Numbered from the stretch's first letter, positions 22,161 to 33,418 are shown. The stretch is 64,000 bases of DNA from Cricetomys ansorgei (GCA_026225945.1 JAMJFZ010001089.1:4081501-4145500), one strand, 5' to 3'. Translations and numbers: made by a program. The notes: generated by a model from the sequence alone, not told the origin.

Positions 22161-23964
22161 CTATTTACATATTTTTGGTACACATTGATAAGATTCTTGG
22201 ACATCTAGTGCATGAAATAAACTAGACCTCGCCTCTTTAGACTTAGAGCACTGCTTTAAAGCAGAATCGATGTGGCGTGCTGGGTTGTATTTCCCATCCC
22301 TTCCTAGTGCCTTGCCCCCTCTGCCCAAGGCTACTGGAAGTCAGGGCTCTCAAAAGCTCTGTATCCCACAGCCCCAAGCCTGGCAGACATTTGCTAGAAA
22401 GCAATTATATTCAAGTGTATACATGCTCAATTTTAATTTTAGAAATAAGAAATGCAAAGTCAAGATACAAAAGAGGACCAAGCTCACCTGCCTGATGAGC
22501 AGAACAATTTAATAATTGTTGATAAGTAAGAGACTTTAGACTAGGATCCTTCCTTACAGTAAACATCTGTTGTATGAATGGCCTTTTTTCTTTCAGTCAT
22601 GTCATTCATCTGATAATTTCCTAGACTGTCTCCATTTGCCCTGTGTTGGATTTGTTTTGTATTTTATTTTTTCCTGACATGGCTTTGCTGAAGCTGGGTT
22701 CTAGATTTTTCTATCACCAGCCTCACATTCAGAGCACGGGCTGGGAGTGAAGTGACAACTACAGCTGTCTTTAAGAGCTCACCTACAACCTCGGCTACAG
22801 TCAGGTCCGCATGAGGACGGATGGATTTCTGGGTAGGACGTGGTACCTGAGTGGTTGTAACCCGCCTACAATAGAACAGAAGACTTAATTCCCAAGTTGC
22901 CAATGAATTGATTTAATTATTGGGCTGAGGATCATGCCCTGTGATCTTGAAGAAGGGCCCCCAGTGTTTGGTCAACATGGTGCTTCGCTGTGAGGAGAGC
23001 TCATCCTACACACAGAAGACACAGCGTCTCTGGGCCCGTCTTGGGTACCTGCTTATCCTGTCAGCTAATCCAACAACCAAAGTCACTCCCATATCTCTAA
23101 TACTTCGCTCCTCCCAGAAACGAAAGGAACGAAGACATATTTGACAGGGCATGGAGTGGACAGCAAACCTACAGTTTGGAGGGAATCCTGGGTCAGAGGG
23201 CAGAAACACACCCTCTTCCTACATGAAGCAGCTAATCCAGAAAAATGGAATCTGGGCTCCGGATTAGTCAAACTCTTGATACAGGCCCAGAAAGACTCCA
23301 GATAGTTCTCCAGAAAGGGGTGATGGCTGTCTATTGTTTTCAAGGCTCGGTGTCTCTAGGTTTTATCCTATACTCTTAAATAGAGAGAAGGGGAGCAGAG
23401 GTCCCTTGTAGAGGGGCTAGAAGTAGATGTGTGGGCTTACCAAGTGCTTTCTCAGGATGCGTTCTAACTTGGTGCAACTTGGGTTAAGAGTCTTGATTTT
23501 TCTGGCCTGGACTAGTTTCAAGGGATAGGGTGTTATCCACTCACAACATACCTTTTATTTCTCTGTAGACATTGTAATACAGGGCTTCCATCAACCATAT
23601 GAGCTGTGTTACAAGGGAGTGGGAAGAGGGCTTGGCTTCATTAGGATAAAAACTTTCCAAAATTAATAAAAACTTAAGGGACCAAATGATTATTATATGT
23701 GATAATCCAACAAAGTATTGCTTTAGAACATTGTTTTCACGGGCTTTGGGTCTGCCTACTTATAAACACAGCACTCTCAGGGGTGGAAGAAAATTCCAGC
23801 TGAGGTTAGTTTTGGAGAAAATTATAGATCTTTGTCTCTTTTAAAATGCAGAGGGCAGGTCACGTTTCCAGTGTCTCTGTGACAGCGTCAAGTGAATGAG
23901 GGTGTTACAAATAGGTGGCCCTACCTGTGGCTAGATAGTGTTCATATAGAGGACAGGTGGTAGG
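22161..23964. other. Long single-copy stretch
   Basis: No repeat, exon or RNA gene recognised. Open frames are short (up to about 86 codons). Confidence 0.5.
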
Positions 23965-24298
23965 CTGTGGTGCCCTTGTGGAAACGGCCACACAGAAGCT
24001 GTGGGTTGAGGGTACTTAGAACCCTAAGCTCCAACATGAGGAGCTGGCAGGATCCCCGGCCCCTCCCCTATGCAGTTTCTGCACTGAAGCCACAAGCCAC
24101 AGCAAAAAGTTCCACCCCCTTCAGGGGGCAGGCTGTAACTAGCAGAATTGCTTACCTGTTTTAACCAGTGCATTGCCCTTGGGTACCAATGACCCTCTCC
24201 CTTCCTGAACCCGATAAATATACCATGACCCCTGCAATAAAGAGAGAACACCTCTCTGATGTCCAGTTCCTGAGTTCCTGTTCTCACAGGTCAGGATG
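23965..24298 (+). mobile_element. ERVK-like solo LTR
   Basis: Starts 'tgtggtgcccttgtgg' and ends 'gttctcaca', giving TG...CA termini over 334 bp. In order it has CCAAT (24186-24190), a TATA-like 'ataaatata' (24214-24222) and AATAAA (24236-24241), a complete LTR promoter/polyA layout. It lacks an internal region. Target-site duplication not evident; family unnamed. Confidence 0.6.
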
Positions 24299-24657
24299 GG
24301 CATGTGCTGAAAAACCACGCTGCCCAGGCTGCGTCCTCACGCAGCTTCCTGCCTGGGGGCGGCCAGCCATGGGCTGGCTATGGCTGCTTCGTGGGACAAG
24401 GAAAGGGCAGACATTGGGGATGTGCGTGGGTGAGATTCGATCTTACAGTAGGTGTGCACATAACTCTTTTTGAAAAGGTTTAACTTAACTACTGAGTGTG
24501 CTTTATATGTAACACTGTTAAGCGCAGAAGGGATAAATAACAACAAACCAGACATTTTTTGTATTTGTTTCCTTTCCGCCTAGAGTTCAAATAAACCACA
24601 CTCACATAAGGGGCAGCTAGGAAGCAATAAGTCAAGTTGGTATTGTATACTACCATG
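24299..24657. other. Single-copy stretch
   Basis: GC-richer at 24320-24400, then AT-rich; no family or gene recognised. Confidence 0.45.
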
Positions 24658-25068
24658 CTGGTTGTCTCAGTCCATTTTTGTTGCTATAATGAAATATCCT
24701 AGGCTGGGTATTTTATAAAGAAATTTATTAGCTCACAGTTAGGTCCAAGAGCATGATGCTGTCCTTTGGCAGCCCTGATAAGGGCCTTCTGTCTGCACCA
24801 GGTCACGGTAGATAGCATCATGGTGGGGATGTATGCAGGGTGGAGAGACAGGTGAGACAGGAAGAGAGAGCAAGCTCATGAGACCACCCTGATTTTATGG
24901 TCTAACTTCACTACAGCAAACTTGAACTCATTTGAGGCAGTACCCAGGATGTAATTACCATCTAATAGGCTCTACCTTGTAAAGGTTCCATGACCTCCTG
25001 ACACCAGCATTGTGAGCGCCAGACTTACAGTAAGGGTGATGTTGAGAGACACCCTCATCCCATAACTA
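24658..25068 (-). mobile_element. MaLR LTR (MST-like)
   Basis: Reversed landmarks 'tttttgttgctataatgaaa', 'ggctgggtattttataaaga', 'gaagagagagcaagctcatg' and 'ctaccttgtaaaggttccat'. Confidence 0.82.
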
Positions 25069-25779
25069 GGCAACGAGCAGTGAGGCTCTGTCAGCACTGG
25101 CTACATCTTAGTAGCTTCTTCTTGAAGCCACGTTGCCTCATATGTAATCTAAGTATTTTCTACAAGAAGACTTCAGCTACCACCTCTGTAGGGAATTCAG
25201 ACTGCAGGTGCAGTACTTTGGCGTAATTCCTCCCACAAGAGAGTTTAAAAAAAAAAATCCAAATAAAGGAAAACCCACGCGGTCCAAACACCTTTGGGGA
25301 TGTATTTTTCTGATCAGATTTCTTAGATAGATGAGTTCAGTCCTTTGAGAGATTTTGGTAGACTGATTTCCCTACCTTTGTGACCTTAACTGTGATTAAT
25401 CATTTTTAATTAACAATATCTAAGTCAGCTTAGTCATATTTCAATCCAGAAAACATTTCTGGGTAAAGCGGCTAACAGCGGTATAATGATCACTTGGTGG
25501 GGGTCTGCTTTTCAACAATCAGGAGTGAGACCGCTGACTCTCAACTCTGGCTGTCAGAATCGTCTGCCAAGGCTAACTTAAGTCAGTGCATAAAATAATG
25601 GGTTTTATTTACTATCAAATAAGCCAAAGGGAGGAGAAAGTCCAAATATGTCACCTAAATGCAAACTATGTTTCCTTTGGATCCTGACTTGTAACACTGA
25701 CAATGGATCTCGGTCTGACCTATTTGGACAGTTCTTATAGAAAAAAAAAAATCACATCCATTATTAATATATTGACGTA
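25069..25779. other. Single-copy stretch
   Basis: No family recognised; A runs at 25243-25257 and 25740-25751. Confidence 0.45.
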
Positions 25780-25876
25780 AGATCTGACTATGCTTGCCTT
25801 GAACTTCTGGGCTCAAGCCAGCCTGCTCGGTCTACTAAGTAGCTCATATTATATGGATTATCACCATGCCCAGCTA
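25780..25876 (-). mobile_element. Old 7SL-derived SINE (PB1/FLAM-like)
   Basis: 'ccttgaacttctgggctcaa', 'gtctactaagtagctcatat' and 'atcaccatgcccagcta' match a reversed 7SL monomer of pre-B1 age. Confidence 0.62.
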
Positions 25877-26434
25877 GGTCCCTCATTTGTATGAACATAA
25901 GTTAGGGTTTTCTATCCCTTGTGGCTGATGGCATCCTAAATGCTTTGGTGCCATAATCTCTGTTTCAGAGTCAGCTGAAGCATCAAGGTGGCCAATGTCA
26001 GCTGCTCTGACAGACCAAAGGGAGGCCACCTAGGCTGGACTTGAAAAAAAGATTCCCAGATGTCTTTTATTTTGCAACCTTTGGTCCCACGCCATCTATC
26101 CAAGACTATGTCAGAATGGAGGCAAGTATCCAAGAGGATTGCAATTCAAGAAGGTCTTTGGAGAGAATGGATAGTGTTCTGACTCCTACTCTTACCCTTT
26201 GGGGAAATAACAGAGTTATCTGCTCTCTTTTTCCTCACCTCCAACCCAAGGAGAAGGGGTCTTAATGGGAACCCTTAAATAATTGGGCATTTAATTCCTT
26301 AAGGGTGACAGTGGACCGATGTTTGAGTCACATCTAAAAATATCCAAGAACATGAGTCCATGCCTGAGAATGACCCATGGGCTCTTCCAGGTATAGAGTG
26401 ATGTGTACTTTGCCTATGACATTGCCTTGGGGTT
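25877..26434. other. Single-copy stretch
   Basis: No recognised repeat or coding signal. Confidence 0.45.
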
Positions 26435-26690
26435 GCATAGATACTGATTCTTATGGGTGAGGTTGTGTCTTTCCAAAATTCCTTTGCTGAAACTCTGGGT
26501 CCCTTTACCTCAGACCGTGACTATTTGGAGACTGGGCCTTTGAAGGGGTATTTGGGTAAGGTAAGGTCACTGGGACTGGCCCTAAAGCAACAGGACTTGC
26601 GTTCTTATAAGGGACTAAGACACAGAATTGTGTATTCAGAGGGAAAACCACATAAAAATATGGGGGAAAGTAGGAAGTCATCGGTAAGCT
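26435..26690 (+). mobile_element. MLT1-type MaLR LTR fragment
   Basis: 'aggttgtgtctttccaaaat', 'tgctgaaactctgggtccct', 'tatttggagactgggccttt' and 'gcgttcttataagggactaa' follow the MLT1 5' half in order. Confidence 0.75.
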
Positions 26691-26699
26691 TAGATAGGT

Positions 26700-27060
26700 T
26701 AGTTTTTCTTGAGTCACCATAACAAACTCAAAACTGGAGAGATGGCTCAGCAGTTACAAGTGAGTGCTTGCTGCTCTTCCAGAGGACCTGAGCTCAGTCC
26801 CTAGAACCCATGCCGACCTCCAGTATCTCCAGCCCCAGGAGATCTGATGCTCTCTTCTGGCCTCTGCGGGTACACACGGCGTATATACACAGGCATACAC
26901 ATACATACTTTTAAAAAATAACAAAATACCATAGAATGGGTGGCTTTAACAACAGACATTGATTGTCTCACAGCTCTAGTGGCTGGACATCCAAAGATCA
27001 AGGTACCAGAAGAGAAGGAAGGGAAAGAAGGACAGGGGTAGCGCTGCTTGTCATTGGTCA
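26700..27060 (-). mobile_element. MaLR LTR fragment split by a B2/B3 SINE
   Basis: 'gagtcaccataacaaactc' before and 'aacaaaataccatagaatgg', 'ctcacagctctagtggctgg' after the SINE are reversed MaLR 3' end sequence. Confidence 0.7.
26731..26916 (+). mobile_element. B2/B3-family SINE
   Basis: Begins 'aaaactggagagatggctca', continues 'ttccagaggacctgagctca' and 'gatctgatgctctcttctgg', ends in AT-rich tail. 'ataacaaa' flanks both sides as a target-site duplication within the MaLR. Confidence 0.92.
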
Positions 27061-27088
27061 CTAGCTAGGATGGGATCCTGATCTGTAC

Positions 27089-27135
27089 ATCAGTGATTTT
27101 CAGCCTTCCTAATGCTGCAACCCTTTAGTAACTTT
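27089..27135 (-). mobile_element. URR1 terminal fragment
   Basis: 'cagtgattttcagccttcct' and 'aatgctgcaaccctttagta' are the reverse complement of the URR1 3' end (hAT-Charlie type non-autonomous DNA transposon). Confidence 0.7.
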
Positions 27136-27247
27136 AATTAAATCCCAAATTTCAATCATGGGACTAGGGAAGAATTAAATCAATAGACAGCTTATCAGGA
27201 GACATATTTTTGCTTTGTGTGAATCCTGCTCATTTCACAAATTGGTT

Positions 27248-27290
27248 TCGCAGGTTTCCCTCACACATAGTTTATAATGGAAACCTGCGA
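27248..27290. repeat. 12-bp perfect hairpin
   Basis: Arms 27248-27259 ('tcgcaggtttcc') and 27279-27290 ('ggaaacctgcga') with a 19-nt spacer, located between two inverted URR1 segments. Confidence 0.85.
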
Positions 27291-27346
27291 GCAAGGTGAA
27301 CCTTGCATAGGACTCTTGTACTTTGCTCAGCAGGATCCATTTACAG

Positions 27347-27556
27347 CAGTGGTTCTCAACCTGTGGGTCATGACCTCTTTCACAGGGCTCACCTAGGAAC
27401 ATCTGCATAGCAGATATTTATGTTACCATTCATAACAGTAGAACAATTACAGTTATGAAGGAGCAACGGAAATAATTTTACGGTTGTGGGTCACCACAAC
27501 ATGAGGAACTATATTAAAGGGTTGTGGCATTAAGAAGGTAGAGAATCATTGATCTA
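27347..27556 (+). mobile_element. URR1 hAT element
   Basis: Starts with the terminal 'cagtggttctcaacctgtgg', continues 'cataacagtagaacaattac' and 'gggtcaccacaacatgagga', and ends 'aggtagagaatcattg', a decayed copy of the terminal inverted repeat. Confidence 0.92.
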
Positions 27557-27564
27557 TAGGGACC

Positions 27565-27950
27565 TTTTCTTCAGCTGCTGCCCCAGGCTCTTTATGCAAG
27601 CTGTTTCCTGTCTAGAATGTCCTTACTCTTTACCTGCCTTTTATCTGTTCATCCTACAAGTCCTAGCTGAGATGTTGCCTCTCTGACATCTCCAACCTAG
27701 ATCAAGTCCTTTGGGTTAATTCTTACACAATGGCTACCCTTTCCCTGTATGTTCACACTGACCAGTTTTACATATTTATTTGAGTATAAACTTGTCAGTA
27801 TCCTCCACTAAGCTCTCATTTCCACAAAAACAGGATCCCACTCCTCCCCTTTCTAAAATCACCACCGTGTTCCTGATACCTAGTCTAGTGCCAACACATC
27901 TAGCACGTGACCAACAGACGTATTCTGATGAATAAATGCGTGTGCCAGCA
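27565..27950 (+). mobile_element. LINE-2 (L2) 3' end
   Basis: 'gtttcctgtctagaatgtcc', 'tcatcctacaagtcctagct', 'gagatgttgcctctctgaca', 'acatatttatttgagtataa' and 'tctgatgaataaatg' follow the L2 3' UTR in order. An ancient mammalian copy. Confidence 0.82.
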
Positions 27951-27971
27951 TCAGGGGACATCAGAGGCAGG

Positions 27972-28290
27972 TGTAGTGGTTACTTTTCCCATTGCTGTGA
28001 TCAAATACCAGACGAGAAAAAAACCTGAAAGTTTTATCCTGGCTCATGGTTTGAAGGGAACACAGTCCCTTGTGGTGCGGAAGACATGATGGCAGACAGC
28101 TCCGTGGTAGCTGGGACTGCTCATGTCCTTATATCTTGGCAGAACAGGATAAAGACCAGATGAGATGTGGGTAAGGGGTATAAACTTCAAAGGTGACCCA
28201 CTGAGACGCCACCTCCTAAAGGTTCTACAGCCTCCTAAAGGGTACCATCACACTTGGGGCACCAAAGACATTTCCCATTCAAATCATAAA
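27972..28290 (-). mobile_element. MaLR LTR
   Basis: Reversed MaLR: 'cccattgctgtgatcaaata', 'tatcctggctcatggtttga', 'gacgccacctcctaaaggtt' and 'acatttcccattcaaatcat'. Confidence 0.83.
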
Positions 28291-28307
28291 AGAAAGATTA
28301 GGGCACC

Positions 28308-28580
28308 TGTGGGTGTGTGGGTGTGTGTGGGTACACATGCGTGTGGAGGCCGGAGGAAGACATGGAGTATCCTGTTCTACCATCTTCACCGTATCCTCTT
28401 GAGGCAGGATCTTTTCTTGAACCTGGAGCTCTCTGCTTTTCAGCAAATTCCAGTGATTCTCCTGCCGTTGCTCCCCACTAGCAGCACTGGGGTTACAGGA
28501 GGTGGCCACACCAGGCTTTGACATAGATGCTGACTGTGCTTGCATGAACACTCTTGTCCATGAGCTGTCTCTCCAATAGA
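28308..28580 (-). mobile_element. B4-type composite SINE
   Basis: TG-rich tail, 'tggaggccggaggaagacat', a B1-like centre ('gcagcactggggttacagga') and a decayed tRNA-like end ('catgagctgtctctccaata'). Confidence 0.68.
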
Positions 28581-28885
28581 GAGCACTTTTATCCCACTCT
28601 GAGTTTCTGAATGACTGATATCTGGGGCTGACGGGCTTTGTTGTGAGAGCTGCTCTGCAGGGCGCCGTGCAGCTCTCAAGCCTCTACATACCTGATGCCA
28701 GCTGCATGTACCACCTGACCCCCTAGACATTGCAACCCATAGTGCTCCACACAGTACCAAATGTCCCGAGGACAAGGAGGGAGGCAAAATGGCTACTGGT
28801 CTTGAGTCAGTCACTATTTCAGACGCTGAGGTAGTTCTCTTTTTAAAACAAAAATGTAATTACATAAAAGAAGTAAGTGCGTATT
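28581..28885. other. Single-copy stretch
   Basis: No family or coding signal recognised in these 305 bp. Confidence 0.45.
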
Positions 28886-29037
28886 GAAGTGTGTGGGTGT
28901 GTGCCACAGGCGTGGGAGTTAGAGAACAACTTGTGGGAGTCCAGTCTCTCCCTTTTCCCAGCAGGGTCCTGGGGATTGTATTCAGTCCTCAAGCTTGGCC
29001 GCAGGCATTTTACCTGCCGAGCTAAATCGCTGGCTCC
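28886..29037 (-). mobile_element. B3-type SINE
   Basis: 'agttagagaacaacttgtgg', 'gtcctggggattgtattcag' and 'cctgccgagctaaatcgctg' are reversed B3 body and tRNA-like start. Confidence 0.85.
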
Positions 29038-29082
29038 AGTAGGTCTTATTTTTGTCTCCATGTGCCCTTGTAGTGTAAAAAT

Positions 29083-29155
29083 TTCACAAACAAAACAAAA
29101 CAAAAAACAAAAACAAAACCCCAGTATTTCTTCTGCTTAAAACAAAACAAAAAAG
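29083..29155. repeat. (CAAAA)n A-rich low complexity
   Basis: Runs of 'caaaa' interrupted by about 25 bp of other sequence. Confidence 0.88.
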
Positions 29156-30688
29156 AGTGTGTTGGGGTGGGGCAGGGGAGATGAGGATCCAGGACTACCA
29201 AAGGCCCCAGGGAGAAAGTGAAAGTGACTGCCTTTACCTGCAAGTGGCTCAGACAGGGCTCTAGCATGCTCAGAGTGTGCCAGAGATGAAGTCGTGACTG
29301 GGGGCTAAAAAGAGCCAAGGGAGAGAGCGAGTCAAGGCTGAGAGGCCCAGCATCTGGCAAGGAGAGGGCAAAGAAAATCAGAAATAAATTAGCGCTGAGT
29401 CCCAAAGGTTATTGCTTTCCTCAGTTTTCGAATCCCCCAGGTTTCCTCTCTTTGCCTAATACAGGTAAATTCTGAACACAACTGAAGCTGGGCTGCAGAT
29501 CCAGGAGCAAATCCTGGCAGTCGATCTGTTTGCTAGGCCCACAGGCTGGGATGTAAACCATGACTGTTTATCACCCCTCCATTCTGTATGTTAGAAGTCT
29601 GAAATGGGGATGTGGCACAGCGCATTTCTCCTGAGGCCTCTCTCTGTGGTATGCAGATGGTGTCTTCTCTTTGTGACTTTAGGGGGGGAGTCATCCTTTG
29701 GGATATGTCTGTGTCCCAAACTCTTCTTCCTACAATTGGATTGAGGCCAACTCTGACGGCCTTGTTTTAACTTGATTGCCTCGTTGAGGCCCTATCAAGA
29801 ATATGCCGCATTTTGAGCTTACCATTTCCACATGTGAGCAGAGGGAACGCAAATCAACACTAGTGACCAACTCAGAGGAGTGGTAAAACTAGGTGTTCCT
29901 ACTACCAATGCTTCCCACCTCCGTTGCAAGAGTCACAGCAGGTAGCCCTAACCAAAATGTCCACTGTTGACCACCACCCTCAGCACCCTCCCTCCTCTGC
30001 CCTGACGTCACCCCTTTCAGTGACACACACATTCCTTTTCGGGATCCTGACTACTCCTTGGTCATCCTGGGTGTACCTGTCATATCGGAATCATCTCAGG
30101 ACCACTCCTTGCTCACTGATGCCTTGAACCTACAGCTCCAACGGAGCACAAAGTGACTGTGCCGATCATAAGAGCTGGGGTTGAAAACAGACAAAGAACT
30201 TCCCTAAGGTGCCACACTATTGCTAGTCTGATAGGTGAACTAAGGCACGCCCCAGTTAGAAACTGCAGCCTGCGGAGGAGAGGTCTCCCGGGAAGCCCTC
30301 ACTCCTAGAGAGACATCCTGTTTACCATGAGTCACTTGCTGCGAGAGTGTGTCAGCCCGTGTCTTTTGGTAACTTGCTAATGAAACGCTCTCTGTTAAGT
30401 ACGCATATAGAAAGGTAAAAATAGGTGGAACGTTTTCTAAATAACCCTGGCTCAAGGTAAAGTGGTAAAGGAGTTATTAGTTCTTTTTAAGGCAAAAATA
30501 AAGCAGTTCTTCATCCTCGCCAACCACCCTTCAACTTCGTCCCAGGACAAACAAGTCACCCCCCCATTTAAAGAAAATGAAATCGCTGTTCATGACGGGA
30601 TGGCTTTCAGAAAAATGCTTCGCCTCCGGAGCCCCAGCTTCACTGGGCCGCATTCTTATGGACTCTGACCCTTGTGGTTTTTTGGTAG
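29156..30688. other. Single-copy stretch upstream of the relic exon
   Basis: No interspersed repeat recognised. Contains a perfect CRE TGACGTCA at 30003-30010. The polypyrimidine-like tract and AG acceptor of the relic exon end at 30688. I looked for an upstream crotonase exon in this stretch and found none. Confidence 0.5.
30003..30010. promoter_or_regulatory. CRE palindrome TGACGTCA
   Basis: Exact CREB/ATF consensus about 0.7 kb before the relic exon; isolated motif, function unproven. Confidence 0.3.
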
Positions 30689-30830
30689 GAGGTAATTTCT
30701 GCGCTGGTTATGATTTGAAGGAGCTGGCCCACAGCTCAACCTTGCTTAAATTGGAACAAGATGTCACCCGTGGTCTTGCTCCTGTAGTGGGCTCTTGAAA
30801 ATAGATTGTTGGATGGATGAGTTTTAGGTC
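30689..30830 (+). pseudogene. Relic exon of a crotonase (enoyl-CoA hydratase) family gene
   Basis: After 'gtggttttttggtag', a plausible splice acceptor, the reading frame encodes GGNFCAGYDLKEL, then LEQDVTRG. The A-G-x-D-L-K-E core is the crotonase signature around the first oxyanion-hole segment, which in active enzymes binds the acyl-CoA thioester. The codon for the first G spans the junction, implying a phase-1 intron. The frame stays open about 36 codons and stops at TGA (30796-30798), with TAG two codons later (30802-30804). In the family this place is usually followed by a G-P-M-G-P-(S/T)-R type segment and then S-K-P-V-I-A; degraded traces fit. The stops fit C-to-T changes (CGA to TGA, CAG to TAG). 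No second exon was found in the window. It could be a unitary pseudogene, one lost exon of a gene extending outside the window, or, less likely, a terminal alternative exon. The family is clear; the particular paralogue is not. Confidence 0.66.
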
Positions 30831-31279
30831 ATTCTGGGGGACTCCTGTCCGTTGCCATGACCAGAAATGACACCATGCCGTTCTGTCACTATGTTTCATG
30901 AACCGAGTAGGGACCGTGAGTTGTTATGGGTGGTTTCCTTTTTCTTTCTTTCTTTTTTTTTCTCTCTCTCTTTTTTTTTTTTCAAGCAGTGAAGGCAATG
31001 GCAAAGAATATTTCATAAAAACAAGTGACAAATTTCACTCAAGTTACTGACACATACAAGGAAAAAATGAGTTTTTGCTTTGAAGCTAACCAGAAACAAA
31101 TGGGAACGTTTCTCCAAAGGAAAAGTTGGGAGTTTCGTTATGATCCATCTCCCAGAAATCTAGGAAATTATACATACCGTCCCCTCTGTTTATAAGAATA
31201 TGAATAACATGATTGTGAGCTGGGGTCAGTGATAGGTCAGAGGAGAATTTACTGCCTGAAGCAGCTACCGCTTCAAGGC
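30831..31279. other. Unassigned stretch
   Basis: Contains a T/C-rich run at 30940-30983. No family recognised; the last bases may be a decayed extension of the downstream L1. Confidence 0.4.
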
Positions 31280-32237
31280 AGAACAGGCAGTAGTTAACCC
31301 CTTATCCACAGCATCCAAGCGCCTGAGTTTCAAGAAAAGATTTTGGGAGCACCTTGAAGTTGGGAACCCGGTCTCCAAAGACTGTAGAGACGCCAACAAA
31401 TATAGGGAGCCTGAACAGGCCATCTCCAGTAACCAGGCAAGGCTTCCAATGATGAGACTAGGACACCATCCCAGCCACAGAATCTTTGACCTATAACCCA
31501 TCCTCCCTTCAGGATCCTCTGGGACAAAGGAAGGGCAGAACCCTATGCCAACGGAGGGAACCCATGCCTGATACTGCAGGGCAGGCCAGGAACCAGGGAC
31601 GAAACAACCAGGTGGTAATTTCTAATGATATCCTGCTCTACTCATAGATCTGTGCCTAGCCCAATCTTCGTCAGAGAGGCAGCTGATGGGAACAGATGCA
31701 GAGGCCCAGGGCCAAACAGTGTGCAGAACTGGGGAATCCCAAGGAAGAGGAGAAGGAGAGATTTCAGGGACCAGAGGGGTAAAAAACACTAGGAGAACAA
31801 GCCCCATGGAGTCAATTGACCAGCACTCTGAGGGACTCACAGAGCCTGAAGTGGCAGACATGGAACCTGCAGGGTCCCCCAAATATGTCTTGAGGTTGTC
31901 TGGCTTGGTGCTCATGCAGAACTCATAGAGACTGAAGGGTGGGGTGGTGTCTCTGATCCTCTTGCCTGCCCTTGGAACCCTTCTCCTCCTGCTGGGTTGC
32001 CTTGAAGTAGGGATTAGTGCCTGGACCTATTCCATCTTGTTGTGCCCTGTCTGACCAGTATCCCTGGGAGGACTGTTCTTTTCTGGGGAGAGGTGGGGGG
32101 TCCGGGTGGGGGGTATATCTGAGGAGGGGGAGATGGAGCATAGAGGAGTGGAGGGAAAGGAGGAGGGGTTTGGGGATGCATTATATGAAAGAAGAAAAAT
32201 AAACAAGTTAAAAACACACACACACAAAAAAAAAAAC
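31280..32237 (+). mobile_element. LINE-1 (Lx-like) 3' UTR, 5'-truncated
   Basis: Ordered matches to the rodent Lx 3' end: 'ggtctccaaagactgtagag', 'cttccaatgatgagactagg', 'tgggaacagatgcagaggcc', 'ggactcacagagcctgaagt', 'tcctcctgctgggttgcctt' and a G-rich block (32085-32180). It ends with 'aataaacaagttaaaa' and an A-rich tail at 32205-32237. Only the 3' UTR region is present; no ORF2 or endonuclease coding. Confidence 0.86.
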
Positions 32238-33418
32238 CAGTTGAGAGTGGAAGAGACCACTTCACCTCCAGGGGTCACACAGGAAAAGCCCTCCTGTGAA
32301 TCCCTGAATGAGGCAGTCTGCAAGTTAGCGTCATTGTTCTGGGTTCTGGGAATGAAGTGCTATGGTCCTGCCATACTGGCAGGGGAGCCAAAAGCTGTAA
32401 GCACAATAGGAGTTTTTCCAGGTTCCGTTTGTTTTGTCTCCATTTAATATACCATCCAAGGAGTGCATGCTGTCTTTTATTTTAGGGATGACGGATATGT
32501 GGTCCAGAGGGTTTAAGCGGCTCGGCTCGCACTCTCATGTAGTGAGTACAATTAAAGGGCTCACACCCAAGCTTCAGTGAGTCCAAAGGACAACTCCCTC
32601 GTAGTCCAAAGTTCGTGAGCCAGGCCATACTCGATACTGAAGGTCACAATGGAAGAGGGCTGGAAGAGAGCGGGAGGGAAATCAGGCCAGGCTCAGGGGT
32701 TCCTGGGGTCCTGCCTCAGCCACTACACACTCTCCCTGCCTGGCTTTACTGGAGGTCGGGGTATAACAGAAGCACATGGCAGTCCTCAGTCAGCCTAGGA
32801 GGCATGGGAGGAAGGAAGAGGCGGGGCTGAGTGAAGGATAGGGTCGGTTGCCTTCTCCAGGGTGCGCAACCCCTGGAGGGATCTGTCCAGGGAGGGATCT
32901 GGGCCTCTAGACCCAGCCGGGAAGGCCCTATGGCAGCGGGCGTGGCAGGAGGGTGCGGCCGAGGCAGGATTGTTTATAAGCACCTCTGGCCTTTTTAAAG
33001 CACCAGCGGATGGCGCCACTTCCCTCACTTCGACTTGAAATCCCCTCTGAGTCACAGGCCCTTCCAGCCACCTGCAGCCCCCAATCTGCCGCTTTGCAGA
33101 AAAGGCAAGGTCAAGAAGCAGAGGGCTGGGAGTCCAGCTGTGATGCGGACCAGCTGTAGGCAGATTGCATATGAGTTGACATCCTCCGTGGGGGGTTTAT
33201 GGTATCCATCTTAGGCAATTCTCGTCCAGCCCTGTGCGCTGTTTAGAAATGATGCCTGGCACCTCAGAAATGTTCACACACTCTTAGTCTCTATCTGAAC
33301 TCTGAGAAAATAAACGGGACTCTGGTTCTGCCTGTGTTTCTAAATCCAGCCCTGGTAAGCAGTAGTACTAGTAAATCTTTGAAAACATGCGCGCCAATGG
33401 CTCTGCTTCTCTGTAGCC
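32238..33418. other. GC-richer single-copy stretch
   Basis: No repeat recognised. 32690-33060 has above-window GC and several CpGs, a GC-box-like 'gaggcggggctgag' (32818-32831), a 'tttataag' box and a 'tttttaaag' motif (32960-33000). No open frame with domain features. Could be a conserved regulatory element. Confidence 0.45.
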
